Assembly: GCA_937928555.1 (NCBI GenBank)
Contig: CALFWR010000165.1
Span: forward strand, 1 to 33,331
From: an uncultured Pirellulaceae bacterium
GTDB taxonomy: Bacteria; Planctomycetota; Planctomycetia; Pirellulales; Pirellulaceae
Direction: 5' to 3'
Length of the DNA: 33,331 bases
The notes beneath the pieces were generated by a model. The model saw only the letters and a program-made list of their open reading frames with translations. It did no database searches and was not told where the DNA came from. The first letter of the stretch is position 1. The number at the start of each line of letters is the position of its first letter. Below are positions 24,679-32,602 of the stretch, one piece after another. Position numbers and translations under genes: made by a program.

Positions 24679-25677
24679 ATGGACGATGTTTCCCAATTCG
24701 ACTTCCGTCCCACGGCAACCCTTGAGTCCCTCAAGGCCCGGGCCGAACTGTTGCAGCGAATTCATGCTTTCTTTCAGACGCGAGACTTCATTCATGTTGA
24801 AACGCCTCTTGTATCACGTGACACGGTCGTCGATCGCCACATCGAACCGGTCACCCTCAAGCGTTCCGCATTCCACCCCGGCAATCTCTTCGCCGACTCG
24901 AACGTCTTCCTGCAAACTTCTCCCGAATTCGCGATGAAGCGTCTGTTGGCCGCGGGAGCAAACGCCATCTACCAAATCTGCAAAGCCTTCCGGCAGGGCG
25001 AATCGGGCAGCCGACACAATCCCGAATTCACGATGCTCGAATGGTATAGAACCGGCGACGACTATCAGAGCGGCATCGATCTGCTGGCTGACTTTGCCGA
25101 AGCGGTCCTCGGCCGTGGCCGCCCCAAGACGATCACTTACAGACAGGCGTTTCTGGACCACGCGAACGTCGATCCGTTCTCCGCATCGATTCCACAGCTA
25201 ATTCAGGCATGCCAAAGCAACAACGTTCCATATGAACCAGGCGACGCGCCGGAGAGAGCCGATTTGCTGAACGTGCTTTTGTCCGAAGTCATCGAACCCA
25301 ACATTTCGACAACGTTGCCGCACATCATTTTTGACTGGCCCGCCGACCAAGCCGCTTTGGCCAAAACACGCACCAACGAACAAGGCATCGAAGTCGCCGA
25401 ACGATTCGAGCTTTATGCACAGGGCCTTGAGCTTGCCAACGGCTACCACGAACTTCTCGACGCCGACGAATTGCAACGCCGCACCACCCAGGTCAACCAG
25501 CAACGAATCGATGACGGCAAACCCGGACTACCCTCCGGCAGCCACCTGCTAAGCGCGATGCGTCACGGCCTGCCGGGGTGCAGCGGCGTCGCAGTGGGCG
25601 TCGATCGCCTCGCCATGGTCGTGCTGGAAAAGAACTCCATCGACGAAGTTATCGCGTTCCCATTTTCAAAGGCGTAA
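24679..25677 (+). CDS. epmA: EF-P lysyl-ligase-like protein, EpmA/GenX
   Basis: A 332-residue class II lysyl-tRNA-synthetase paralogue lacking the anticodon-binding domain; EpmA attaches (R)-beta-lysine to elongation factor P. Motif 1 region ETPLVSRDTVVDRHIEP, motif 2 FLQTSPEFAMKRLLAAG with CKAFRQGESGSRHNPEFTMLEWYR, ERFELYAQGLELANGYHEL and motif 3 GCSGVAVGVDRLAMV are all intact. EF-P and the partner EpmB are not in this window. The start at ATG 24679 has no strong ribosome site. The 104-base region shared with the divergent LOG gene should carry both promoters. The NPFQSP membrane protein begins four bases after its stop. Confidence 0.93.
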   Translation: MDDVSQFDFRPTATLESLKARAELLQRIHAFFQTRDFIHVETPLVSRDTVVDRHIEPVTLKRSAFHPGNLFADSNVFLQTSPEFAMKRLLAAGANAIYQICKAFRQGESGSRHNPEFTMLEWYRTGDDYQSGIDLLADFAEAVLGRGRPKTITYRQAFLDHANVDPFSASIPQLIQACQSNNVPYEPGDAPERADLLNVLLSEVIEPNISTTLPHIIFDWPADQAALAKTRTNEQGIEVAERFELYAQGLELANGYHELLDADELQRRTTQVNQQRIDDGKPGLPSGSHLLSAMRHGLPGCSGVAVGVDRLAMVVLEKNSIDEVIAFPFSKA

Positions 25678-25681
25678 TCCA

Positions 25682-26317
25682 TTGAGCGATCCAAATCCAT
25701 TCCAGTCACCGGTGGCCGTCGCCGAACTGGCCCATCCGGCAGCCCCCGAAATCTGGCCTTTCGACTTGGGCAAGTCGATCTTCAAGTGGCTGTTGATCTG
25801 CGCCATCAGCGGAGGCCCCAGCTTTTACTTTGGTCTCTTCGTCGGTGGCCTCAGACCCGCTGCGATTTTTGCCATGATCGCCGGGATCGCTACCTTCGCG
25901 GCGTTTTATGTTTACCTGGAATCGCGAGAATCAGTTCGGCGGAAAATCGCAGATCGCAGAATTCGTCGCGCCTTGTGGATCGGCTACGGAACACGAATTG
26001 TCCTTTCGATTATTCCGCTGGCAGCTTTGGTTGACATGTGGTGCGGCGTCATTTCAGTCGGGTTGTGCGACGCGATTTTTGGCGGTGGCGGTAACCTGAT
26101 GCAGAGCCTTGACCGGCTCGATGCTCCAGCTGAACAGTTGGCCACCATTCCCTTCACCGCTCAAATCTATTTTACAACCCTCGTCCAGGGAGTCCTGCTA
26201 AACATCATCCTTGGTGCCTACACGCTAATTGTGCTCGCGATTTGCTATTCGACGATGAGCGAACATCAACCCGGATTATTCACGAGGCGTGGGCGTCAAA
26301 ATCAGTTGAGACAGTGA
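25682..26317 (+). CDS. NPFQSP membrane protein, C-terminus rewritten by a mobile repeat
   Basis: A 211-residue protein starting from TTG with MSDPNPFQSP, an N-terminal motif common in planctomycete membrane proteins of unknown function. Four hydrophobic segments follow (about 37-58, 60-80, 100-125, 160-190). It begins four bases after epmA and is probably in its operon. The last 15 codons and the stop (from 26270) are encoded by mobile repeat copy 3. If the repeat and one ATCAA are removed, the frame continues as EHQ then PYSRGSRR with TGA at 26486-26488. The inserted tail PGLFTRRGRQNQLRQ is basic and lies after the last membrane helix. Confidence 0.82.
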   Translation: MSDPNPFQSPVAVAELAHPAAPEIWPFDLGKSIFKWLLICAISGGPSFYFGLFVGGLRPAAIFAMIAGIATFAAFYVYLESRESVRRKIADRRIRRALWIGYGTRIVLSIIPLAALVDMWCGVISVGLCDAIFGGGGNLMQSLDRLDAPAEQLATIPFTAQIYFTTLVQGVLLNIILGAYTLIVLAICYSTMSEHQPGLFTRRGRQNQLRQ

Positions 26318-26456
26318 TCCGCGACTCAGATACGATGAAACGATCGCTGTGGTTTTCATCTACCGGATGATTTACATTTCTTGTTGAAATTCAGCTTTTC
26401 CCTTGCTCCTGTTGGTCAGACGTAGAATCAACGCCCGTCGTCGTGAATAATCCGGG
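26270..26456 (+). mobile_element. MITE-like repeat, copy 3 (core A), inside a gene's 3' end
   Basis: A 187-bp copy with perfect 16-bp ends, flanked by ATCAA on both sides (26265-26269 and 26457-26461). It sits within the last codons of the NPFQSP membrane protein gene and supplies its present stop codon. It is closest in sequence to copy 5. Confidence 0.94.
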
Positions 26457-26487
26457 ATCAACCTTACTCACGGGGGAGCCGTCGATG

Positions 26488-26515
26488 AAAAACGGCTGGT
26501 CGATTGAACCAACCG
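26488..26515 (-). terminator. Terminator of the TIM-barrel gene
   Basis: On the minus strand CGGTTGGT pairs with ACCAGCCG (7-nt loop, one G-U pair), followed by TTTTT. It lies 34 bases after the stop of the minus-strand gene ending at 26549. The presence of A-runs only on one side favours the minus strand. Confidence 0.72.
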
Positions 26516-26548
26516 CCTGTGATTGGACTTGTTGCGCCAAACGCCATC

Positions 26549-27589
26549 CTACGCACCCATCGCGTCTTCAAACGAGCCTTCGGCAACGGGGAAACACAAA
26601 TTGTCCCGCACCCAGGCAATCCCGTCGGCGCTTGTCGCATCGCCGTCGCGGTAGTTGCTTTCCGCTTCGACGACCAACGGAGCGGTCTCGGTGCCCATGA
26701 TCTCGCAGTACCGCGCCGCATAGCCGACCTTCATCATGACTTCCGCGTAACGGGTCATGTTTAAATCGCCGGTGGCAAGGTCCGTAAACTGCATCGCGCG
26801 ATTGTGCCAGTTGCCGTCCATCTTTCGCAGTGGCACACCCTGGTGGATCGTAAAGTTCTTCACGTGGCAACCGTAAACGCGGCTGCCGACTTTGCTGAAC
26901 CGCGTCTCCCAGTCTTCGCCTTCCCAGCAGTGAGACGGATCAGCATTCACGCCCAGGCACTCGTCTCCATCGCAAATGTCAACCAACAGATTGAAGTCAT
27001 CGGCGCACATCGCGGCGGTACCGGGGTGTATCTCATGAGCCAAATTGATGCCCAGTGAATTCGCGTGAGCCCGAATCTTTGCCGTTTTGTTGACGAAGCG
27101 TTCCTTGCCCGCTTGAACCAAATCAAACCCCGGCCCCGCCCAAAATCCCCACGGGTAACCCGACGCCAATTCCCAACCAAAGGCCACGCCCCAGAACATG
27201 GGCACAACTTTGACGCCCAGCTCCGCCGACAGGTCCAGGACTCGCAGGCAATAGTCTTCGTACCACTGCTCAAGTTCCGATGGTGATTTGTCTTGATTCT
27301 GGGCGTGGATGAACGGATGACCCGACTTCGTTCCCGTCCACGCACTGGTGTGAACCCAGAAAGGACAGTGAGCCGAAACGCCGTCGAGCTTCATTTCGTG
27401 CTTTTCGAACAGATCCCGGATTTCTGCGGCAGGCTTGAACGACTCCCCGTCCTCGTCGGCCTGTAACATGTAGTTCGATGGCTGGACGCCGGCCGCTCCC
27501 GAGTTCTTTCCAAACACAATGAACTCCTCCAGACTCTTTGCGCCGTGCTGTGCACCTTCGATACTGGAGTGGTAAATCGGCTTTGCCAT
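26549..27589 (-). CDS. Sugar phosphate isomerase/epimerase-like TIM-barrel protein
   Basis: A 346-residue protein of the xylose-isomerase-like/AP-endonuclease-2 TIM-barrel group. Metal-ligand-type motifs are visible: AHEIHPGTAA, LGVNADPSHCWEGEDW, GCHVKNF and VVEAES near the end, the usual E-D-H-E set on successive strands. The start at 27589 (MAKPIYHSS) has AGGA five bases upstream. No signal peptide is seen. Planctomycetes carry many such proteins near sugar-degradation genes; here the divergent neighbour is an enoyl-CoA hydratase, which gives no hint of a sugar substrate. Confidence 0.87.
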   Translation of the reverse strand: MAKPIYHSSIEGAQHGAKSLEEFIVFGKNSGAAGVQPSNYMLQADEDGESFKPAAEIRDLFEKHEMKLDGVSAHCPFWVHTSAWTGTKSGHPFIHAQNQDKSPSELEQWYEDYCLRVLDLSAELGVKVVPMFWGVAFGWELASGYPWGFWAGPGFDLVQAGKERFVNKTAKIRAHANSLGINLAHEIHPGTAAMCADDFNLLVDICDGDECLGVNADPSHCWEGEDWETRFSKVGSRVYGCHVKNFTIHQGVPLRKMDGNWHNRAMQFTDLATGDLNMTRYAEVMMKVGYAARYCEIMGTETAPLVVEAESNYRDGDATSADGIAWVRDNLCFPVAEGSFEDAMGA

Positions 27590-27764
27590 GTCCTGTTGCC
27601 TTTTCTTGCGTGATAAAATAAACGAGCCAACATTGTGGACTCGGACTCTGTTGCTTTCAAGAATCAACCTTCAAATGTTACCAATTGGTATCGCTGGACT
27701 GCCTCCAATGGCGTCCCGCTTTCCCCAATCAGCAAACTCGACGCTCGCTGGAGCCCAAAAAATC

Positions 27765-28568
27765 ATGATCGCAATCTCCGACAACGTACAAATCCGAAAA
27801 GACGTCCCCAGCGGGACCATTATTCTCAATCGACCCGACAAAAAAAATGCACTCTCAAGAGAGATCGTCACGATGCTGGAGCAGGCGTTTCAGGATTTCC
27901 TTTCCGAACGCAGCGTCCGCAGCGTGATCCTGACCGGGTCCGGCGACACATTTTGTTCAGGCACCGACCTGGCTCAAATTCAGCAAACACGCGAAAGCCC
28001 TCAGGCGATGCAGACCTGGCACGAAGACGTAATCGCCTTCAAGTCACTGATCGAGTACATGCTGCGATACCCCAAGCCCATCGTTGCGGCAGTCAACGGG
28101 CCAATCGCCGGCGCGGGGTTGGCTCTGGTCCTGGCGGCCGATCTTGTCGTCGCATCGGAAGACGCAATCGTGACGTTGCCCGAGCCACTTCGCGGACTCA
28201 GCCACGGCTTGACCGCACCGTTGCTTTCGTTTCGCGCCGGAGCTGGCGTCGCGACTCGCCTGCTTCTCTCTGGTGAAACGGTCGCCGCTGACCCGGCCCG
28301 TCAGCTTGGAATCTTCCACAACGTCGTCAGCGAAGAACTGGTTTGGGCCCGCTCTCACGAGATCGCCACCGGCCTTGCCAAAGCCGCTCGCGAATCCCAG
28401 CAGATGACCAAGCAATTTGTCAACGAGACCATCGGCGAACAGTTATTCATGCAGCTCGACATCGCCGCCGCCAACATGGCCGCTGCCCGCACCACACCCG
28501 CCGCCGAAGAGGGCATCGCGGCCTTTCTCGAAAAACGCGAACCCGACTGGGACAAACCCACCGAGTAA
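27765..28568 (+). CDS. Enoyl-CoA hydratase/isomerase family protein
   Basis: A crotonase-fold protein of 267 residues. The oxyanion-hole segments are clear: GSGDTFCSGTDLAQI and NGPIAGAGLALVLAADLVVAS. The position after them (LPEPLRGLSHGL) aligns with where the first catalytic glutamate of hydratases sits, but the second glutamate is not obvious, so the reaction could be hydratase, isomerase or another crotonase chemistry on an acyl-CoA. The start at 27765 (MIAISDNVQ) has GGAG 11 bases upstream; the longer frame lies in the 175-base region shared with the divergent TIM-barrel gene, which must hold both promoters. Confidence 0.88.
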   Translation: MIAISDNVQIRKDVPSGTIILNRPDKKNALSREIVTMLEQAFQDFLSERSVRSVILTGSGDTFCSGTDLAQIQQTRESPQAMQTWHEDVIAFKSLIEYMLRYPKPIVAAVNGPIAGAGLALVLAADLVVASEDAIVTLPEPLRGLSHGLTAPLLSFRAGAGVATRLLLSGETVAADPARQLGIFHNVVSEELVWARSHEIATGLAKAARESQQMTKQFVNETIGEQLFMQLDIAAANMAAARTTPAAEEGIAAFLEKREPDWDKPTE

Positions 28569-28669
28569 CTCCGCTCAACAACGGCGACGATCTCTGTGGC
28601 TTGTCCGCTCTATGGCGTGAGTAGCCGCTTCGGTGCTAACTGTCGTTACGATGCGACGGCGCGGCTTGC

Positions 28670-28734
28670 CGTTTGTAGTCCCGGTTTATAGCCGCGGCTT
28701 GTAGTCCCGGCTTGTAGTCCCGGCTTTAAGTTAG
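28670..28734. repeat. 13-base tandem repeat, five units
   Basis: Five consecutive 13-base units on the model GGCTTGTAGTCCC: the third and fourth are identical, the first differs by two bases, and the second and fifth are degenerate. Similar short arrays recur in planctomycete intergenic DNA as far as I recall. It follows the hydratase gene by about 100 bases. Confidence 0.8.
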
Positions 28735-28783
28735 CCAGAATTTGACGATTCAACAGGATCCGATTCCGGCCAACTAAAGCCGG
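28720..28783. repeat. Inverted repeat joined to the tandem array
   Basis: CCGGCTTTAAGTTAGCC (28720-28736) is nearly the complement of GGCCAACTAAAGCCGG (28768-28783), giving a stem of about 16 pairs with one bulge and one wobble and a 31-nt loop. No T-tract follows, so terminator activity is doubtful; it resembles a REP-like palindromic unit. Confidence 0.6.
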
Positions 28784-28957
28784 CACGACAAACACCTGCC
28801 AAAAAATTCACAGCCCCAAAGCGCCGGCAGAAACAGCGACTCAGAAACAGCGACTCAGAAACGAATTCCGACCAGCCGTTGCGGCGTCAAAACGCTCCCC
28901 AGTCTGCCGAGGATTTTCGCCTCAACCACGCTTCGCTCCAAACAACCAACAAATTGA

Positions 28958-28986
28958 TTGAAACCGGTTTCAAAACAGGTTATGCT
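28958..28986 (+). promoter_or_regulatory. Sigma-70-type promoter with LacI-type operator palindrome
   Basis: TTGAAA (28958-28963) and TATGCT (28981-28986) are 17 bases apart, a near-consensus -35/-10 pair. The -35 box is the left half of a perfect 16-base palindrome TTGAAACCGGTTTCAA (28958-28973) with a central CG, the pattern bound by LacI-family sugar repressors. It lies 39 bases upstream of the start of the GH16-like gene. Repressor identity is inferred; no LacI gene is in the window. Confidence 0.7.
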
Positions 28987-29024
28987 TTCACTCTCACACC
29001 GCAACACCCTGCCCCGAGCCACCG

Positions 29025-29951
29025 ATGCGTTCTTCCTTGCAGCGATTCAGCCCCCGGCCCATCGCCCTGCTATTTGTCCTGTTGCTGGCTTTGCCGGCAT
29101 CCACATCGGGCCAGATCATCCTCAACGAACAGTTCAACGGCACCGCCGTGGACACAAGCCTGTTCACGTTTTCAGGTGCCGGCGCCGAGTCATTCTTTGG
29201 AAGAACTCAGCTGAACTCGCCCGACCTCCCGGGGCCTTTCGATGCGCCGGAAGTTTCCAACGGTACGCTGAAGCTCAGATTGCAAACTTACAATCCTTTC
29301 GGCACCGCCGCCGGAAATCTGTTTCTGGGAGATGAAATTCGGACGATCGACACCTATGCCCCTACCGCAAATTCGGGAGTCGTATTTGAAATCCGCTCTC
29401 GGCTGGTCGATTCGGCAAGCAATCCGCTGTCCCCCGGTCTGGTCGGCGGCATGTTTACATTTGGACTCGACGCCGGTTTTCCAAATCCAAACGAGCGTGA
29501 CGAAGTCGACTTTGAGTTGCTCAGCAATCTTCAGAATGGCGTCCTGACCAATATCTTTGACGACCAGGGCTTCAACTCGGCAGGTAACTTTCAATTCCTG
29601 CCCATCTCCGGTTTCGACATTACGCAATTCAATGACTACCGACTCGAACTGGGGCTCGACTCGATTCGTTTCTACGTCAACGACACATTGATTCGCGAAG
29701 ACTTTTCTGACCTCGCGATCGAACCTCAGGACTTTCGCCTGAACATCAATGCACCCGACTCCAGCTTTGGGCTTGCCTTCAGCAATCTTTTACAGCCAAC
29801 GGCCAACCCAAACGACAACGAAATTTTCCTCTTCGAAGTCGATTCCCTGGTGATTCGGGCAACCGCCGTTCCCGAGCCTTCCACAGCGGCGCTATTGGCA
29901 ATTGCATTGATTGCCTTGGGTGGACGTCGCAGCAGAAAAGCAACCTGCTAA
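29025..29951 (+). CDS. Secreted GH16-like (laminarinase-fold) protein with PEP-CTERM anchor
   Basis: A 308-residue exported protein. A signal peptide (to about residue 30, ALLFVLLLALPASTSGQ) is followed by a concanavalin A-like jelly-roll domain: LNEQFNGTAVDTSLFTF, GTLKLRL, SGVVFEIRSRL, and ERDEVDFELL, which carries the GH16 catalytic pattern E160-x-D162-x-E164. The C-terminus VPEPSTAALLAIALIALGGRRSRKA is a complete PEP-CTERM sorting signal: proline-glutamate-proline motif, helix and basic end. It probably acts on a beta-glucan or galactan outside the cell, or binds one. The upstream LacI-type operator agrees with control by a sugar. Its ribosome site is weak. Confidence 0.85.
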   Translation: MRSSLQRFSPRPIALLFVLLLALPASTSGQIILNEQFNGTAVDTSLFTFSGAGAESFFGRTQLNSPDLPGPFDAPEVSNGTLKLRLQTYNPFGTAAGNLFLGDEIRTIDTYAPTANSGVVFEIRSRLVDSASNPLSPGLVGGMFTFGLDAGFPNPNERDEVDFELLSNLQNGVLTNIFDDQGFNSAGNFQFLPISGFDITQFNDYRLELGLDSIRFYVNDTLIREDFSDLAIEPQDFRLNINAPDSSFGLAFSNLLQPTANPNDNEIFLFEVDSLVIRATAVPEPSTAALLAIALIALGGRRSRKATC

Positions 29952-30191
29952 CGCCACCGCGTGATTGCAAAAATCGCACCGGTCGCTTTTTCGGTTCAAT
30001 CTTCGCCGTTTGAAAGCAACTTCAGAAGGTAGTGTTTTGTCTTGAAGTTCACCGTTTCGTAACTCGTCGGACCGGATCTTTTCGGCAACGCTCTTCGTTT
30101 TACGCCGTTGGCAACGAGGGCTGATTCGAGCCTGTGATTTTGGATTCCACTGGATGCAAAGAGAGGTTCTTGCTGCATCGCGTAATTTAAT
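29952..30191. other. Intergenic stretch before the repeat cluster
   Basis: No gene is convincing. A T-rich run at 29984-29991 after weak pairing may terminate the GH16-like gene. A minus-strand open frame of about 60 codons (29996-30178) has no recognisable features. Confidence 0.4.
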
Positions 30192-30348
30192 CCCAGATTT
30201 TTCACGACGACGGGCGTTGATTCTACGTCTGGCCAACAGCAGCAAGGGAAAAAGCTGAATTTCAACAAGAAATGTAAATCATCCGATAGATGAAAACCAC
30301 AGGGATCGTTTCATCGCATCAGAGTCGCGGATCACTGTCTCAACTGAT
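30192..30348 (-). mobile_element. MITE-like repeat, copy 4 (partial, lacks one end)
   Basis: A 157-bp partial copy joined directly to copy 5. It has one end (CCCAGATTTTTCACGA, two or so changes from the consensus) but lacks the last 31 bases including the other end. The left duplication TTAAT (30187-30191) belongs to the joint element, whose right duplication follows copy 5. Confidence 0.9.
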
Positions 30349-30536
30349 CCCGGATTATTCACGACGACGGGCGTTAATTCTACGTCTGGCCAACAGCAGC
30401 AAGGGAAAAAGCTGAATCTCAACAAGAAATGTAAATCATCCGATAGATGAAAACCACAGGGATCGTTTCATCGCATCAGAGTCGCGGATCACTGTCTCAA
30501 CTGATTCTGACGCCCATGCCTCGTGAATAATCCGGG
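30349..30536 (-). mobile_element. MITE-like repeat, copy 5 (core A, complete)
   Basis: A complete 188-bp copy with both perfect 16-bp ends, followed by TTAAT (30537-30541), which matches the TTAAT before copy 4. Over the 157 shared bases copies 4 and 5 are almost identical. It lies 71 bases beyond the 3' end of the GGDEF gene. Confidence 0.94.
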
Positions 30537-30607
30537 TTAATGGGCGTGCAATGGCCTACGTGATGTCACCTTTCTCGCGACAACTTTTCTCGCGCCAGTC
30601 AACTGCG

Positions 30608-32131
30608 TTATTCCGCAATCACGGGATCGGAAAACGGTTCCTGCCCGAGCGAAATCACAGCCGCAGCGGGATTCGGCTTTGGTCGCGCCGACATCTCCTG
30701 ATAGCGAACGACGCAATTTCGCCCGGCCGCTTTGGCGGCATAGAGGGCCTGGTCCGCGTACGAAAGCAAGGACTCAATCGAATCGGCATGGTTCGGGAAA
30801 GCCGCGATGCCGATGGATGTGGTAATGTTGCCCAACGGTTGCTTGCCCAATTCGATCGTCAGCGTCGAGATTTTCTTGCGGATTTCTTCCGCTCGCTTGC
30901 AGGCATTTTCTTCGTCGGTATCGATTAACACGATCAGGAATTCTTCTCCGCCGTAACGACACGGAAGGTCCATGCTACGCACCGATTTTCGTAGCAGTCC
31001 GCCAACACGCTGCAGCACCAAGTCGCCAGCCTCGTGTCCGTAGGTATCGTTGAATCGTTTAAAGTGATCGATGTCCAGCATCAGGGCAACGACCAGATTC
31101 CCACCACGCCTGGCGCGACAAAATTCCCGTTCGAGGTTGTCCAACAGGTATCGGCGATTGAAAAGCTGCGTCAAAGGGTCTCGGGTGGACTGATGTTGCA
31201 AGGTTTCGCGCAGCTTCAGGTTGGCGATGGCCAATGCGACCTGGTCGGCAGTCATCTGGGCAAGCCGTTGACGATGGGATTCGCCTCCTCCGGTCAGCTC
31301 GTCGCTGGAATGGTAGCAGACGTTCATCACGCCCAGCACTTCTCCGTAGGCCATCATGGGAATACAGGCGTAGCCGAATTTGATTTTGCAGTTTCGCGTA
31401 TTGGGACATAGTGATCCGTCCTGACACGGCGTTTCCACATGAATCTTGCCGCGGCGAAGCGCCCAACACTCTGCTGGAGCGAACATTTTTTCCAGCGTTG
31501 CCGCATGCCCCCAGGCAGCGAAAGGTTCAACAATATTTCGTGACTCGCTGATCAAACAAATCGAAACCGATGCGTTGGGAAACAGTTGTCGTCCGTACCG
31601 CTTCAGGATCGGCTGGGTTTCTTCGATCGTTTTGCAAACTTGAAGATGGTCGTTGAACTCATTGAGCAACTTGACCTCACGCGACGAACGATTCAGGCGA
31701 ACGTTGGTATCTTCCAGTCGTTCGGCTGCCCGGCGCTGATCGGTGATGTCGACCGTGCTGCCGATGTAGCCGATAAACTCCCCTGTGGTGTCGAACTGCG
31801 GTTCACCCATGTCTAGGACATGCCTGTACTTGCCGTCAAATCGCTCTAGGCGGTATTCGATGCGGATGGAAGCCCGTTGCTTAAGCGATTCGCCAGAAGT
31901 TTTCAGAACCCAGTCGCGATCCTCAGGGTGAAGCTTCGATACCCACGCGTTGGCCAGATCTGACTTTTCCGAAAGCCCCGAAAACTGCAACCAGCGTCGG
32001 TTGTAGTAGACAGGCATCCCGTTTTGATCGATGCACCAAAGCATCGCAGGAGCATTATCGACCACGCGCTGCCACAGATCTTTCTGATCGAGCATCGTCG
32101 AAGGAGCGTTAGCATTGGATGCATCAGTCAT
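30608..32131 (-). CDS. Diguanylate cyclase with PAS and GAF domains
   Basis: A 507-residue cytoplasmic c-di-GMP synthase. Order: a PAS domain (about 15-130: LWQRVVDNAPAMLWCIDQNG, then PEDRDWV and IGYIGSTVDITDQ), a linker coiled coil, a GAF domain (about 165-325) with a cluster of cysteines in ECWALRRG and TPCQDGSLCPNTRNCK, then GGDEF (about 335-490: DPLTQLFNRRYL, DIDHFKRFNDTYGH, RYGGEEF). The active-site GGEEF is intact, and an inhibitory I-site RSMD lies exactly five residues before it, so product feedback is likely. The start at 32131 (MTDASNAN) has GAGAG upstream. The cysteine-rich GAF could bind metal or sense redox; that is inference. Confidence 0.93.
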   Translation of the reverse strand: MTDASNANAPSTMLDQKDLWQRVVDNAPAMLWCIDQNGMPVYYNRRWLQFSGLSEKSDLANAWVSKLHPEDRDWVLKTSGESLKQRASIRIEYRLERFDGKYRHVLDMGEPQFDTTGEFIGYIGSTVDITDQRRAAERLEDTNVRLNRSSREVKLLNEFNDHLQVCKTIEETQPILKRYGRQLFPNASVSICLISESRNIVEPFAAWGHAATLEKMFAPAECWALRRGKIHVETPCQDGSLCPNTRNCKIKFGYACIPMMAYGEVLGVMNVCYHSSDELTGGGESHRQRLAQMTADQVALAIANLKLRETLQHQSTRDPLTQLFNRRYLLDNLEREFCRARRGGNLVVALMLDIDHFKRFNDTYGHEAGDLVLQRVGGLLRKSVRSMDLPCRYGGEEFLIVLIDTDEENACKRAEEIRKKISTLTIELGKQPLGNITTSIGIAAFPNHADSIESLLSYADQALYAAKAAGRNCVVRYQEMSARPKPNPAAAVISLGQEPFSDPVIAE

Positions 32132-32602
32132 GGTCGCTCTCAAGGTTAGCTGGCACTGGAAAAATGGCGAAAACACGCGTTGTCGAGACACAACGGTGTT
32201 TACGTTTAGCTTAGGTTTCACCCAAAGATGCGATGGTGAAAATCGTCCAATGTCGTTTTTTGCGACCACCGAAGCCCTGCATTTTCCTTACCGCTTGAAC
32301 GCTTGAGACCTCATGTCCGGTTCAGCCCTACAGGTCGTTTCAATCGCGTCAGCCCGCAAATCCCCCATCCGACAAAGTGTCTCACCTGTTTCAGCGGCGT
32401 CTACAGTGTGAGTCGCGCAATCAAACAAGCCGCCATGTGACCATGTGGCCGAACCGCGACTTGTTGCATCGAAGCGACAATCAGCTTACCAAGCGAGATG
32501 CATCAAACACTCGAACCGTTACAACGACAACGACAGCGACAGCGACAGCGACAACGACAACGACAGCGCGGCGAATTTGGCAGAAGTACTTATACTTTGA
32601 GA
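32132..32602. other. Intergenic region upstream of two divergent genes
   Basis: No gene is supported in 471 bases apart from a possible N-terminal extension of the next gene. It includes the direct repeat CCATGTGA/CCATGTGG near 32433 and the six-base microsatellite at 32521-32568. A TATACT box at 32591-32596 lies six bases before the chosen ATG, so the next mRNA may be leaderless or the promoter lies further up. Confidence 0.45.
32521..32568. repeat. Six-base microsatellite, eight units
   Basis: Eight uninterrupted units of ACARCG (ACAACG or ACAGCG) occupy 48 bases, 34 bases before the start of the M41-like gene. If translation started at 32498 instead, the array would encode a Gln-Arg dipeptide run. 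Unit gain or loss keeps the frame but would change spacing. Confidence 0.92.

Larger units (their letters stand above)
28569..29024. other. Intergenic region with small repeats and promoter
   Basis: No gene is supported in 456 bases. It holds a 13-base tandem repeat (28670-28734), an inverted repeat with arms 28720-28736 and 28768-28783, and the palindromic promoter of the next gene (28958-28986). Confidence 0.6.

Noticed and set aside
13222..30142. Shared 14-mer GAGCCTGTGATTTT at about 13223 and 30128
   Set aside because: A few 14-base matches are expected by chance in a window this size, and the flanks do not align.
29996..30178. 60-residue minus-strand frame near the repeat cluster
   Set aside because: Basic and without motifs or ribosome site; left as non-coding.
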